32,013 nucleotides of DNA from Pseudomonas sichuanensis (GTDB taxonomy: Bacteria > Pseudomonadota > Gammaproteobacteria > Pseudomonadales > Pseudomonadaceae): contig NZ_QKVM01000065.1 in NCBI RefSeq assembly GCF_003231305.1, forward strand, positions 1 to 32,013. The letters are read 5' to 3'. This document shows, one piece after another, positions 6,995 through 15,259 of the stretch. The first letter of the stretch is position 1. Every line of letters begins with the position of its first letter. The translations under genes and the position numbers were made by a program. The notes under the pieces were generated by a model. The model was not told the origin of the DNA and did no database searches. It saw only the letters and a list, made by a program, of their open reading frames with translations.

Positions 6995-8740
6995 GTGACC
7001 TCACGCACGTTACTGACACAGTCAGAGCTTCAAGAAATATATTCGACAGATCCGTTCTCGTATGATTTCGAACATATCATTTCATGGGACATTCCATTCA
7101 CATACCCAATACCACTACCAGACATATCAGGAATTTCAATCGACGGACTAAGAGCCAACGCTATAAGCATTACCCAGGACATAATCAGCAAAGTCGAAGC
7201 TACACGTCCAGAAGGAACACCAGGTTATGACGAATATGTAGCTCGACAAAAAATAAAAATCAATGAAACCTATTCTGACACTATAAGCAGGCTTTACGCA
7301 AAAAGGGAATTTCTAATAGACCTTCGCGTCAGAATAACGGGCCGAATGGGCCTGCACGCTAAAAATTTCACCGGAGAACATATCTACGCCCAAAGCGACC
7401 GCAGCCCAGGCAAATGGTTTTTAATCCTCGTAGACATATATGCTGCCGAGGACGATTTCTATGAACTCCAGATCTGGACACACAATCTATTAGCGAGCAT
7501 CACTTCAGCACAAATAGAAATCATACTAAAACGCTGCCCACCCAAAGTCAATAAAGATCTTGAGAGAACTAATCTTCAACTTCTTGCGGCATCCAAAGAG
7601 CGAGACCAGCAAGCACAAGATAGCAACTCCATCAGTTTCAGCCTCACCCCAACCTTGCAGTTGAGCACAACTCAAGGCCCTATTGCGACATACGAAACCC
7701 CCAGGAGCACAGCAACTAAGCTACTGGAAGCAAGCCGCCTATTGACAGCTCTAGGCGAAGCTGCAGCGACTCGTTTTTTTAAGCTTTTTGCAGGCGGTAT
7801 TCTGTACGCCCCTGAACTGGGGAATTCAGATCTCTACCACGACTCCGCACTGAGCATTCCCGCCGAACTGCTGCTCCCTCGCATCCCGCAGGACATCAAT
7901 GACATTGCTGCGAATTATGGAGAACTGGAGCTACCGCTCAGAGTCCACCCGGACTCCGGCACCTACAGCCTTATAAAACCGCCAACTTCTGCCAGTTCGA
8001 CAAACAAGATCCCAGTACGACCTCTCGTTCTAGACCGGGTACGTAACAGCTACGTATCTCTCCCCTCCAGTGAGTTCCCCACAAAACTTATATTCCCCAT
8101 ACATCCTCGTGACATCTCATCTACAACCTCCCCTTTAGAACCGATTCCTGCCAACCCCTACACTGGAGTAAAACTTCTACCCGAGATCATAACAACAACA
8201 CCGTTCCCCGCCTCTACAAGATCGAAATCCAAAGACTGTATTTACTGCTTCCCTGCAGATTCAGGACTACCACCGCTATACGTCGTCTTCAGCTCGCCTT
8301 ATCCAGGCGCCACAACACGAGGCCAATATAGCGGACGCCTTTACAACCCGGACAAATCTGGAGGACCTACCGAAAAACTTGACTGGCGGGACGCAACCAT
8401 CACCCAGGCAGGTATTGACCTCGCAAAGCTGCACACGAGTAGGTTCAACCATTCCGATGCAAACAGAATAATGCTCGACAGACTTGAAAAAATACTACAT
8501 GGCTCGATAGAAGCAACTGACACTGACAAACGTTTTTACACACACGAAATCAGGGAACTGGAGCGGTATCGCCGCCTTGGCATTGCTGATAATATCAACC
8601 CCAGCAATGACGGCGAAGTATGGAACAACACCCACACCGCCACACTTGAAGACTACGCACTAAGCTCTGATTTCACTCTACTGTACACCCCAGAGGCCAT
8701 CGAAGCCGAAACATTACAAATTTATCGAGAAGAAAAATGA
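6995..8740 (+). CDS. S-type pyocin (bacteriocin), probable C-terminal nuclease
   Basis: The product has 581 residues from a GTG start supported by AAGGAG a few bases upstream. Residues 1-229 are not recognised and include a long helical stretch (about 165-210); this part should carry receptor recognition. Residues about 230-432 match the S-type pyocin translocation domain (Pyocin_S): PYTGVKLLPEI near 389-398, then FPADSGLPPLYVVF ending at 432. The killing domain (about 437-581) contains GQYSGRLYNPDKSGGP, TDTDKRFYTHEIRELERYR (His517-Glu518) and VWNNTHTATLEDY (Asn545, His547). This arrangement resembles a His-Me-finger/HNH-type nuclease but is not the classical colicin HNH sequence; nuclease activity is inference. 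The gene is visibly AT-richer than its neighbours, suggesting acquisition, and overlaps its candidate immunity gene by ATGA. No signal peptide or lysis gene is present. Confidence 0.85.
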   Translation: MTSRTLLTQSELQEIYSTDPFSYDFEHIISWDIPFTYPIPLPDISGISIDGLRANAISITQDIISKVEATRPEGTPGYDEYVARQKIKINETYSDTISRLYAKREFLIDLRVRITGRMGLHAKNFTGEHIYAQSDRSPGKWFLILVDIYAAEDDFYELQIWTHNLLASITSAQIEIILKRCPPKVNKDLERTNLQLLAASKERDQQAQDSNSISFSLTPTLQLSTTQGPIATYETPRSTATKLLEASRLLTALGEAAATRFFKLFAGGILYAPELGNSDLYHDSALSIPAELLLPRIPQDINDIAANYGELELPLRVHPDSGTYSLIKPPTSASSTNKIPVRPLVLDRVRNSYVSLPSSEFPTKLIFPIHPRDISSTTSPLEPIPANPYTGVKLLPEIITTTPFPASTRSKSKDCIYCFPADSGLPPLYVVFSSPYPGATTRGQYSGRLYNPDKSGGPTEKLDWRDATITQAGIDLAKLHTSRFNHSDANRIMLDRLEKILHGSIEATDTDKRFYTHEIRELERYRRLGIADNINPSNDGEVWNNTHTATLEDYALSSDFTLLYTPEAIEAETLQIYREEK

Positions 8741-9000
8741 ATACAATCAATGAGATAGTTATCAATGAGAACCCCGTTGATGTCATTTTATTTTTGACAA
8801 ACAAGGCCGGCATTGACCACCCCAGGCTTGACAGGCTCTACAGCCTAAACGGCTGGCCCCACCTTAACAACATGCTTCTGATCGAACTCATTCAGACCAT
8901 GAAGTTCGAGGGGCTCATAGAATCAAAAAACGGAAGATACGTTAGAGGCCCACACTGGAAACCACCACAATTCTTGCTAGACAAAAAATATTCTCTTTAG
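8737..9000 (+). CDS. Candidate pyocin immunity protein
   Basis: This 87-residue protein starts inside the pyocin stop codon (ATGA overlap), the classic arrangement of a bacteriocin and its immunity gene. It is cytosolic, with no signal or membrane segment, as expected for immunity to a nuclease. The middle and C-terminal sequence (HPRLDRLYSLNGWPHLNNM, then LLIELIQTMKFEGLIESKNGRYVRGPHW) reads like a small winged-helix: helix, helix ending in a GLI turn, then a beta-wing of the type GRYVRGP. I do not recognise a named immunity family, and the winged-helix reading is inference. Base composition is AT-rich like the toxin. A strong hairpin terminator follows the stop. Confidence 0.8.
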   Translation: MNTINEIVINENPVDVILFLTNKAGIDHPRLDRLYSLNGWPHLNNMLLIELIQTMKFEGLIESKNGRYVRGPHWKPPQFLLDKKYSL

Positions 9001-9028
9001 CTAGATGAATTGAACCTTTGTAGCGCAG

Positions 9029-9062
9029 CTCACAGGCCTCACTCTTAATTGAGGCCTGTGAG
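9029..9062. terminator. Strong bidirectional terminator after the pyocin operon
   Basis: CTCACAGGCCTC (9029-9040) and GAGGCCTGTGAG (9051-9062) form a perfect 12-bp stem with a 10-nt AT-rich loop, followed by TTTAAAAG. It lies between the immunity stop codon and the stop of the convergent amidohydrolase gene, and marks the right edge of the AT-rich island. Confidence 0.85.
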
Positions 9063-9070
9063 TTTAAAAG

Positions 9071-10111
9071 TTATTCACTAGCCTCGTAGTAATACCAATC
9101 CCCACTATCCGCAAAAAACGCCTGGGCATTGGCCTCAAGACTCTCCAAGTGGTACCCGCCCTCCTGCACGATCAAGCAAGGCAAGCGCAACCCACGAATT
9201 TGCTCACCCAAACGCGCAAAGCCTTCAGTGGTCACCGCCACCTTGCTCTGCGGGTCCAACTCGTAGATATCGAACCCCAGCGACAACACCAGCACTTCGG
9301 CACCAAAGTCCTTCACCGCATCCAGCGCCACCTCCAGCCGGCCCATGAAATCATCCTCACTGGCGCCATGCGTCATGGGCAGGTTGAGGTTGTAGCCCTC
9401 CCCCGCGCCGCTGCCGCGCTCGTCCTCGAAACCGGCGACGCCTGGGTAGAAATTGGTCGGGTCGCCATGCACCGAGACATACAGCACATCACTGCGGTCG
9501 TAGAAGATCTCCTGGATGCCCTGGCCGTGGTGCATGTCGGTATCGAGGATCGCCACCCGCCGATAACGGCTGCGCAAGGCCTGGGCAGCCACGGCCGCGT
9601 TGTTGATGTAGCAGAAGCCACCCGCGGCATCGAAGCGCGCATGGTGCCCCGGCGGGCGGCACAGGGCGTAGGCAGCGGGCTCGCCGTCGAGTATCGCCCT
9701 GGCCCCGGCGACGGCACTCTGCGCCGACCAATAGGCCGAGCGCCAGGTGTGCTCGCCCACCGGGCAGCTGCCGTCGGCCAGGTAGCGCCCGGCTTGGGCG
9801 AGGATGCCGCGCAGGGCGTTGGGCTCGCGGACGAAGATGTTGGACATGACTTCGTCGCCCCAGTCCTCGGGCACTTCCTTCCAGCGGGCATGGGCTTCTT
9901 CGAGAAAGCGCAGGTACGCCTCGCCGTGCACGGCCTTCAGTGGCGCAAGACCTGCGTCGTCAGGCTGGCGGATGTCGAAACCCAGGCCCTTGGCGGCCTG
10001 CAGCAGGCGCTGGGCGCGCTCGGGGACTTCCTGCGGGGTGCGCATGGCACCGCGGGAGTAGTAACTGCGCGGGTGGTGCAGCAACTGTTCGGGGTGGAAA
10101 TAGCAGCGCAT
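9071..10111 (-). CDS. Acetylpolyamine amidohydrolase (histone deacetylase family)
   Basis: This 346-residue zinc-dependent deacetylase has the arginase/HDAC fold. Visible active-site elements are RPPGHHARFDAAGGFCYINN with the tandem His at 156-157, AILDTDMHHGQG with probable zinc ligands Asp192 and His194, and LGFDIYELDP with Asp281 as the third ligand. The GEGYNLNLP segment and the final GGYHLESL Tyr region also fit. The overall pattern (MRCYFHPEQLLHHPRSYYSRG, EVPERAQRLLQA) is that of bacterial acetylpolyamine amidohydrolases, which remove acetyl groups from N-acetylputrescine or N-acetylcadaverine. Length fits the family. The start ATG overlaps the stop of the upstream carbamoylase-type gene (TGATG), so translation is probably coupled. 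It is the third gene of a three-gene set with an MHS transporter, suggesting uptake and breakdown of acylated amines. Confidence 0.9.
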   Translation of the reverse strand: MRCYFHPEQLLHHPRSYYSRGAMRTPQEVPERAQRLLQAAKGLGFDIRQPDDAGLAPLKAVHGEAYLRFLEEAHARWKEVPEDWGDEVMSNIFVREPNALRGILAQAGRYLADGSCPVGEHTWRSAYWSAQSAVAGARAILDGEPAAYALCRPPGHHARFDAAGGFCYINNAAVAAQALRSRYRRVAILDTDMHHGQGIQEIFYDRSDVLYVSVHGDPTNFYPGVAGFEDERGSGAGEGYNLNLPMTHGASEDDFMGRLEVALDAVKDFGAEVLVLSLGFDIYELDPQSKVAVTTEGFARLGEQIRGLRLPCLIVQEGGYHLESLEANAQAFFADSGDWYYYEASE

Positions 10112-11352
10112 CAGGCGTCTCCTTCGGCAACCTGGCCGGCGCGGGCCAGCACGGCATTGAGCAGTACATCGGCGCCCTGGCGGGCGTCTTCGGGCAACAC
10201 GTCCTCGGCCTCGTTGTGGCTCAGGCCGCCGACGCAGGGAATGAACACCATCGCCGTCGGGCAATAGCGCGCCAGCAGGATGGCGTCGTGGCCGGCGCCG
10301 CTGACGATGGCTTGCTGGCTGTAGCCCAGCCCATCCACGGCTTGCTGCACTGCCGCCACGCAGTCGGCGTCGAACGGCGTGGCCGGGCTGACCCAATGGC
10401 GTTCGACCGTGACCTTGAGGCCGCGCTGACGGGCAATGGCCTGCAACTGCAAGCCGATAGTGCGCTCCATGGCCTCGATGGCCTCGTCGCGGTGGTGACG
10501 CAGGTCGAGGGTGAAACGCACCAGGCCGGGGATGGTATTGCGCGAGGACTTGGCGATGTCCAGCTCGCCCACGGTGGTCAGGCCCTCGGGGGCAAAGTCG
10601 CCGGCCAGTTGCTCGACGGCCTGGATCATCCGCGCCACGCCGTACAGGGCGTCCTTGCGCAGCGCCATCGGCGTGGTGCCGGCATGCGCGGCCATGCCTT
10701 CGACGGTCACGTCGAGCCAGCGTATGGCCTGGCCACCGCTGACCACGCCGATCGCCTTGGCGTTGTCCTCGAGGATCGGGCCCTGTTCGATATGAGCCTC
10801 GAAATAGGCGTCCACCTTGCCACCCAACGGGCGCTGGCCGGCGTAACCGGTGCGCGCCAGCTCATCGGCCACGCTGATGCCGTCGGCATCGCGGATCGCC
10901 AGGGCCTGCTGCAGGTCGAGGCTACCGGTGAACACCGCCGAGCCGAACATGGCCGGGGTGAAACGGGCGCCCTCCTCGTTGGTCCACACCGCGATCTCCA
11001 GCGGCTTGCGGGTGCGGATGCCGAGGTCGTTCAGGCGGCGCACCACTTCCAGCCCGGCCAGCACGCCATAGACACCATCGAAGCGACCGCCCTCAGGCTG
11101 GGTGTCGAGGTGGCTGCCCATCATCACCGGCGCGGCATCCGCCTCGACGCCCTCGCGACGGGCGAACAGGTTGCCGATGGCGTCCACGCTCAGGCTCAAC
11201 CCAGCCTCGCGGCACCAGTGGCCGAACAGTTCGCGCCCGGCCTTGTCCTCGTCGCTCAGGGCCAGGCGGCAGCTGCCGCCCCGGGCGGTGGCGCCGACTT
11301 CGGCCATGGCCATCAGGCTCGCCCACAGGCGTTCGCCGTTGCTTTTCAACAT
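10111..11352 (-). CDS. Zn-dependent amidase/carbamoylase, M20 (hydantoinase/carbamoylase) family
   Basis: This 413-residue enzyme belongs to the N-carbamoyl-L-amino-acid hydrolase / beta-ureidopropionase / allantoate amidohydrolase group. Metal-site motifs are MMGSHLDTQPEGGRFDGVYGVLAGLE (His and Asp ligands), WTNEEGARF (Glu pair) and AHIEQGPILE. FVHS-type elements are replaced by IPCVGGLSHNEAED near the C-terminus, which still carries the ligand His. A dimerisation domain sits in the middle. The reaction is hydrolysis of an N-carbamoyl or amide bond; the exact substrate cannot be read. I chose the ATG at 11352 (MLKSNGERLW) with GGAG eight bases upstream, rather than the longer in-frame MPGVPAM start. 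It follows the MHS transporter by 27 bp and is coupled to the amidohydrolase downstream. Confidence 0.9.
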   Translation of the reverse strand: MLKSNGERLWASLMAMAEVGATARGGSCRLALSDEDKAGRELFGHWCREAGLSLSVDAIGNLFARREGVEADAAPVMMGSHLDTQPEGGRFDGVYGVLAGLEVVRRLNDLGIRTRKPLEIAVWTNEEGARFTPAMFGSAVFTGSLDLQQALAIRDADGISVADELARTGYAGQRPLGGKVDAYFEAHIEQGPILEDNAKAIGVVSGGQAIRWLDVTVEGMAAHAGTTPMALRKDALYGVARMIQAVEQLAGDFAPEGLTTVGELDIAKSSRNTIPGLVRFTLDLRHHRDEAIEAMERTIGLQLQAIARQRGLKVTVERHWVSPATPFDADCVAAVQQAVDGLGYSQQAIVSGAGHDAILLARYCPTAMVFIPCVGGLSHNEAEDVLPEDARQGADVLLNAVLARAGQVAEGDA

Positions 11353-11379
11353 TGCAGGTACTCCAGGCAAATCAGGGTT

Positions 11380-12684
11380 TCAGGCCAGTTCGAGCTGACG
11401 GCTGCGGGCGTACTGGCGCGACAGGGCCAGCACACAGACCAGCGACACGCTGGCGATCAGGGTGTAGAACAGCGCCATCGGCCACCATTGGCCGGTGAAG
11501 GTATGCGCAAGCCAGGTGCCGATCAGTGGCGTCAGGCCACCGGCAATGGCGCCGCACACTTGGTAAGCCAGGGAAATGGCGGTGTAGCGCACGCGGGTGT
11601 CGAACATGCCGCTGACGTAACCGGCGATCACCGCGTAGAACGAGGCCATGCACGCCGCAGCCAACGCGATGCCGAGCACGATCAGCGGGCCCTGGCCACT
11701 GCTGACCAGCACGAACATCGGGTACGGCGAAGCCATCGCCAGCAGCGCCACCAGGGCCAGGAAGCGCGTGGCGCCAAGCTTCTCCGACAGCCATGCGGCC
11801 AGCGGCTGCACGCAGAACTGGATGCACGCCACGAAGAACAGGCATTCCAGAATCAGCGAGCGCTCCAGATGCAGTTGCTGGGTGGTGTAGCTGATCATGA
11901 AGGTGTTGGTGAAATAGACCCCGGCGATGCCCAAGGTATTGGCGCCGATGCACAGCAGCAGCGGGCGCCAGGCGGTACGCAGCACTTCCAGCACCGGCGC
12001 CTGTTCCTTGCGCTGAGCCTTGGCTGCCTGCTCGCGGCTGGCGATGAACTCGGGCGATTCATTGACCCCCAGGCGTATGGCCAGGCCGACCAGCAGCAAC
12101 AGCGCGCTGGCCAGAAACGGCACACGCCAGCCCCAGCTCATCAGGTCTTCCTCGGGCAGGCGGGTCACCGCGCTGAACGCCAGCAGCGACAGGATCAACC
12201 CGGCCGGGCTGCCCAGCTGGGCGAACGAGGCGAAGAAGTTGCGCCGCCCCTTGGGGGCGTGTTCGCCGGCCATCAGCACCGCGCCGCCCCACTCACCGCC
12301 CACAGCGATGCCTTGCACCACCCGCAGCAGGATCAGCAGCACCGGCGCGGCGACGCCTATCTGCGCGTAAGTGGGCAGCAAGCCGATGCACACGGTGACC
12401 ACACCCATCATCAGCAAGGTGATGATCAGCGATTTCTTGCGCCCGATGCGGTCACCGATATGGCCGAACACGATGCCGCCCAAGGGCCGCGCAAAGAAGC
12501 CCACGGCGAACGTGCCGAAGGCGGCCATGGTGCTGAACAGGCTGTTGTCGGAGGGGAAGAACAAGGCACCGAACACCAGGGCGGCGGCGGTGGCGTAGAT
12601 GTAGAAGTCGTACCACTCGATCATGGTGCCGATGAACGCGGCGGCGGCGGCACGGCGCGGTTGGGGCGAAGCGGCGGGCTTCAT
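11380..12684 (-). CDS. MHS family MFS transporter (metabolite:H+ symporter)
   Basis: This 434-residue, twelve-helix major facilitator protein is of the metabolite:proton symporter type. N-terminal hallmarks are FIGTMIEWYDFYIYATAAALVF, then FARPLGGIVFGHIGDRIGRKKSL, the family loop between helices 2 and 3. RVVQGIAVGGEWGGAVLM and the ESPEF segment (VNESPEF) after helix 6 are also typical. Members import dicarboxylates, amino-acid derivatives, betaines or aromatic acids, and the substrate here is unknown. It is the first gene of the minus-strand operon with the carbamoylase-type and acetylpolyamine enzymes, so an N-acyl or N-carbamoyl amine is a sensible guess. An AGGAG ribosome binding site precedes the ATG. 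The divergent LysR regulator starts 245 bp away. Confidence 0.88.
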   Translation of the reverse strand: MKPAASPQPRRAAAAAFIGTMIEWYDFYIYATAAALVFGALFFPSDNSLFSTMAAFGTFAVGFFARPLGGIVFGHIGDRIGRKKSLIITLLMMGVVTVCIGLLPTYAQIGVAAPVLLILLRVVQGIAVGGEWGGAVLMAGEHAPKGRRNFFASFAQLGSPAGLILSLLAFSAVTRLPEEDLMSWGWRVPFLASALLLLVGLAIRLGVNESPEFIASREQAAKAQRKEQAPVLEVLRTAWRPLLLCIGANTLGIAGVYFTNTFMISYTTQQLHLERSLILECLFFVACIQFCVQPLAAWLSEKLGATRFLALVALLAMASPYPMFVLVSSGQGPLIVLGIALAAACMASFYAVIAGYVSGMFDTRVRYTAISLAYQVCGAIAGGLTPLIGTWLAHTFTGQWWPMALFYTLIASVSLVCVLALSRQYARSRQLELA

Positions 12685-12762
12685 GGGGTGGCTCCTTTGT
12701 TTGTTGTTCTGGCAGGAGTGGGTGGGTCACGGTTGCGCTCTTTTGGCGCCTTGTGGGCCTTC

Positions 12763-12828
12763 ATCGCGGGGCAAGCCCGCTCCCACAGGCTTTTCTGACA
12801 CCTCGTGGGAGCGGGCTTGCCCCGCGAT
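12763..12828. repeat. REP doublet forming a perfect 24-bp inverted repeat
   Basis: The 24 bases at 12763-12786 (ATCGCGGGGCAAGCCCGCTC then CCAC) are repeated exactly as the reverse complement at 12805-12828, with an 18-bp spacer. This is a Pseudomonas REP pair (BIME/REPIN type) in the intergenic region between the MHS transporter and the LysR gene. Confidence 0.92.
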
Positions 12829-12869
12829 AGCGGCAGCCCTGATGAAGGTGATTTTTCGGCTCGCCCCTA

Positions 12870-12911
12870 TGATTAGTCAATTTTCTATTTATTATTCGAA
12901 GTATTAACCCT
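12870..12911. promoter_or_regulatory. AT-rich divergent control region, candidate LysR site
   Basis: A sharply AT-rich stretch (from GATTAGTCAATTTTCT through TTATTATTCGAAGTATTAA) stands between the REP doublet and the LysR start codon. It contains several T-N11-A arrangements, as LysR sites do, and probably the promoters of both divergent units. Exact elements cannot be fixed by eye. Confidence 0.4.
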
Positions 12912-12929
12912 GCTTATATAGAGCCTGCC

Positions 12930-13838
12930 ATGCCCGACCGCCTGCTCAACGATCGCCTCGACTGGAACCTGCTGCGCACCTTCCGGGTGATCGGCCAGGA
13001 ACTGTCCATCAGCCGCGCCGCCGCCCGCCTGCACCTGACGCAACCAGCAGTGAGCCAGGCGCTCAAGCGCCTGGAAGAGCAACTCGGGCGCCAGCTCATC
13101 GCCCGCCGTGGGCCGCGCTTCGTGCTCACCGAGGTGGGCGAGCAATTGTTCGAACTGGCCGGCGAGGTGTACGGGCAGATGTCGCAGATCGGTGGGCTGC
13201 TGGAGCAACCGGCGGACGAACTGGTAGGCAAGGTGCGCCTGCTGATGATCAGCCGCATCGTCAGCGAACGCTTCGACGACTTGCTTGCCGACTTCCACCG
13301 CCAGCACCCGCGGGTGGAGCTGGAGATCGACGTGATGCGCAGCTCGGACATCGTCGCGGCGCTGCAGGAAAAGACCGCCACCGCTGGGCTCAGCCTCAAC
13401 CGCCGGCCACAGCCGCGCCTGGAGCAGCAGCTGTTTCTGCGCCAGCGCTACGCATTCTTCTGCGGCAAGCACCATGCCCTGTTCGGCCAGCACCAGGGCG
13501 ACCTGCAGCGGGAGAATTTCGTCAGCTTCACCAGCGACCAGATCGGCGGGATGCTCTCGCCGCTGACCATCTTCCGTGACCAGCAAGGCTTTGCCGGGCG
13601 CATCGTCGCTTCATCGCCGAGCCTGGAGGAAGTGCGGCGCCTGGTGATCGCCGGTTTTGGCATCGGCTGCCTGCCCGAGCATGTGGTGGCGCCGGATGTG
13701 GCGGCGGGGCTTTTGTGGAAGCTGCCACCGCTGGAGGGGATCGCCGATGTAGACATTCACTTGCTGTGGAACCGCGAGCAGCGGCTGAGCCGCGCGGAGA
13801 GCGCCTTCATCGAGGCGCTGCAAAAAAGCCTGATCTGA
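12930..13838 (+). CDS. LysR family transcriptional regulator
   Basis: This 302-residue regulator has an N-terminal winged helix (LLRTFRVIGQELSISRAAARLHLTQPAVSQALKRLEEQLGRQLIARRGPRFVLTEVGEQLF, about residues 15-74), and its recognition helix includes TQPAVSQALKRLE. A periplasmic-binding-protein-like effector domain follows (about 95-300). The gene is divergent from the MHS-carbamoylase-amidohydrolase set, the usual layout for a LysR regulator and its target, so control of that operon is a reasonable inference. The stop lies 12 bp from the stop of the convergent diguanylate cyclase gene, with no clear terminator between. The ATG is preceded by a weak GAG-type ribosome binding site. The effector is unknown. 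Confidence 0.9.
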   Translation: MPDRLLNDRLDWNLLRTFRVIGQELSISRAAARLHLTQPAVSQALKRLEEQLGRQLIARRGPRFVLTEVGEQLFELAGEVYGQMSQIGGLLEQPADELVGKVRLLMISRIVSERFDDLLADFHRQHPRVELEIDVMRSSDIVAALQEKTATAGLSLNRRPQPRLEQQLFLRQRYAFFCGKHHALFGQHQGDLQRENFVSFTSDQIGGMLSPLTIFRDQQGFAGRIVASSPSLEEVRRLVIAGFGIGCLPEHVVAPDVAAGLLWKLPPLEGIADVDIHLLWNREQRLSRAESAFIEALQKSLI

Positions 13839-13849
13839 GCCTTGCCTGG

Positions 13850-15010
13850 TCAGACAGCGCTGCGCGATCCATCCATCAACTGCAAGCTGTTGCGCCCGGC
13901 ACGCTTGGATGCGTACAGCAGGCGGTCGCCCTGCTCGATCAGTGCCGCCAGGCTGGCCGGCGGGCGGTCGAACAGGTGGGCACCGATGCTCAGGGTCACC
14001 GCTTCGGGGGTAGCGCAGGCGTGCGCGGCGGTGTGCTGGAACTGCTGGCGCAAGGCCTCGGCCAGCGCCTCGATGCGCCCCCGTGACGCATCGGCCAGCA
14101 GGATCACGAACTCGTCGCCACCCAGGCGTGCGGCAATCGACCGTTCCGGCAACTGCGCGCGGATCATCTCGCTGAGGGCGATCAACAGGCGGTCGCCGGC
14201 GCCATGGCCATGCAGGTCGTTGACCAGTTTGAAGTGGTCGATGTCGATCAGCAGCAAGGCGCCGGGGCGCTCGGGCGCGACGTCCTTGAACAGCGCCGGC
14301 GCCCGCACTTCCAGAGCGCGGCGGTTGTACAGCGCGGTCAGTGGGTCGCGCGCGGCCAGGCGCTCGATGCGCTCTTCGCGGCGATAGCGCACGGTGCCGG
14401 TCATCGACAGGGCGATCAGCATGATCGCCATTGCGCCTTCCACCAGGGACACCTGGATGATCTGGCCACGGAAGGCAGCGAGGTCGATCAGCGTGCCCGG
14501 CAGCAGCGCCGGCAGGGTCTTGGCCAGGTAGAACAGGCCGTGGAACAGCAGGATGTAACGCAGCTGTACTGCGCCGACGCTGAGCGATTTGCCATGGGGA
14601 CGCAGCAACCAGCTGGCCTGCAGGGTGAGCAGCGCGATCATGCTTGACTGCACCACCAGCAAGGTCTTCGACCACTGCGGCCAGTCCGGCAACAGCAACA
14701 TGGCCAGCCAGGCCGGGATAATCAGGTACCAGGCCCGCGACAGGCGCGTTTCGGTGAAACGCGACACACCCAGCAGGAACAGCCAGTGGGCGCTGATCAA
14801 CATGCCGTTGGCAAACCACACGCCGATGAACAGGTAGCCGCTGCTGCGCAGCAGGGCCAGGGAAGAACCGACACTGATGATGGCGAAGCTGGCGCTCCAG
14901 CACAGCAGCGAAGACTCGCGCACGCTGCTCCACTCCACCGCCAGGTACAGGGCGGCGGCAGCCGCAAGGGCGATGGTGAGCGTGAGGATGGTGGAAGCGT
15001 CGAACGCCAT
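13850..15010 (-). CDS. Membrane-anchored diguanylate cyclase (GGDEF)
   Basis: The 386-residue protein has about six to seven membrane helices in residues 1-205 and a C-terminal GGDEF domain (about 215-380). The catalytic signature is intact: RLGGDEFVIL with GGDEF at 297-301. DPLTALYNRRAL (about 222-233) and LLLIDIDHFKLVNDLHGHGAGDRLL (about 252-276) supply the metal and nucleotide contacts. It should make cyclic di-GMP at the inner membrane. The inhibitory I-site RxxD, normally just before the GGDEF strand, reads PERS here (about 288-291) and appears lost, so product inhibition through that site is unlikely. The membrane part is an unnamed sensory module. It is divergent from the DMT transporter gene. 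Enzyme class is confident; the signal sensed is unknown. Confidence 0.92.
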   Translation of the reverse strand: MAFDASTILTLTIALAAAAALYLAVEWSSVRESSLLCWSASFAIISVGSSLALLRSSGYLFIGVWFANGMLISAHWLFLLGVSRFTETRLSRAWYLIIPAWLAMLLLPDWPQWSKTLLVVQSSMIALLTLQASWLLRPHGKSLSVGAVQLRYILLFHGLFYLAKTLPALLPGTLIDLAAFRGQIIQVSLVEGAMAIMLIALSMTGTVRYRREERIERLAARDPLTALYNRRALEVRAPALFKDVAPERPGALLLIDIDHFKLVNDLHGHGAGDRLLIALSEMIRAQLPERSIAARLGGDEFVILLADASRGRIEALAEALRQQFQHTAAHACATPEAVTLSIGAHLFDRPPASLAALIEQGDRLLYASKRAGRNSLQLMDGSRSAV

Positions 15011-15100
15011 GAACGGGGCAGCCTGTGTCTTACGTTTCTAAAGGGAGGATTGTATGCGTTCGAAGGGATTTTCGCAGGAGGGCGCGCCATCCAAATGATG

Positions 15101-15129
15101 GCATTCGCCCGCCTCATGCATGCGAATGC
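15101..15129. promoter_or_regulatory. 8-bp inverted repeat in the divergent cyclase/DMT region
   Basis: GCATTCGC (15101-15108) and GCGAATGC (15122-15129) form a perfect inverted repeat with a 13-bp spacer containing ATGCAT. It lies 91 bp upstream of the cyclase start and 131 bp upstream of the DMT start. It could be an operator; no regulator is assigned. Confidence 0.35.
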
Positions 15130-15259
15130 AGTCCTTAGCAAACCGGCTCGGTGTGCTTGGGTGCGGCGCTGGGTGATTTGTCGAGTGCGACAGGTTATGG
15201 TCGAAACGGTTGTCGGCCGGCGCATCGTTGGCCAGTACTCATTTCGCTACGGACCCGCC

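Noticed and set aside
9940..12798. 952-codon plus-strand open frame over the amidohydrolase-MHS operon
   Set aside because: It is antisense to three well-recognised genes and has low-complexity Gln/His/Gly content with no recognisable domain.
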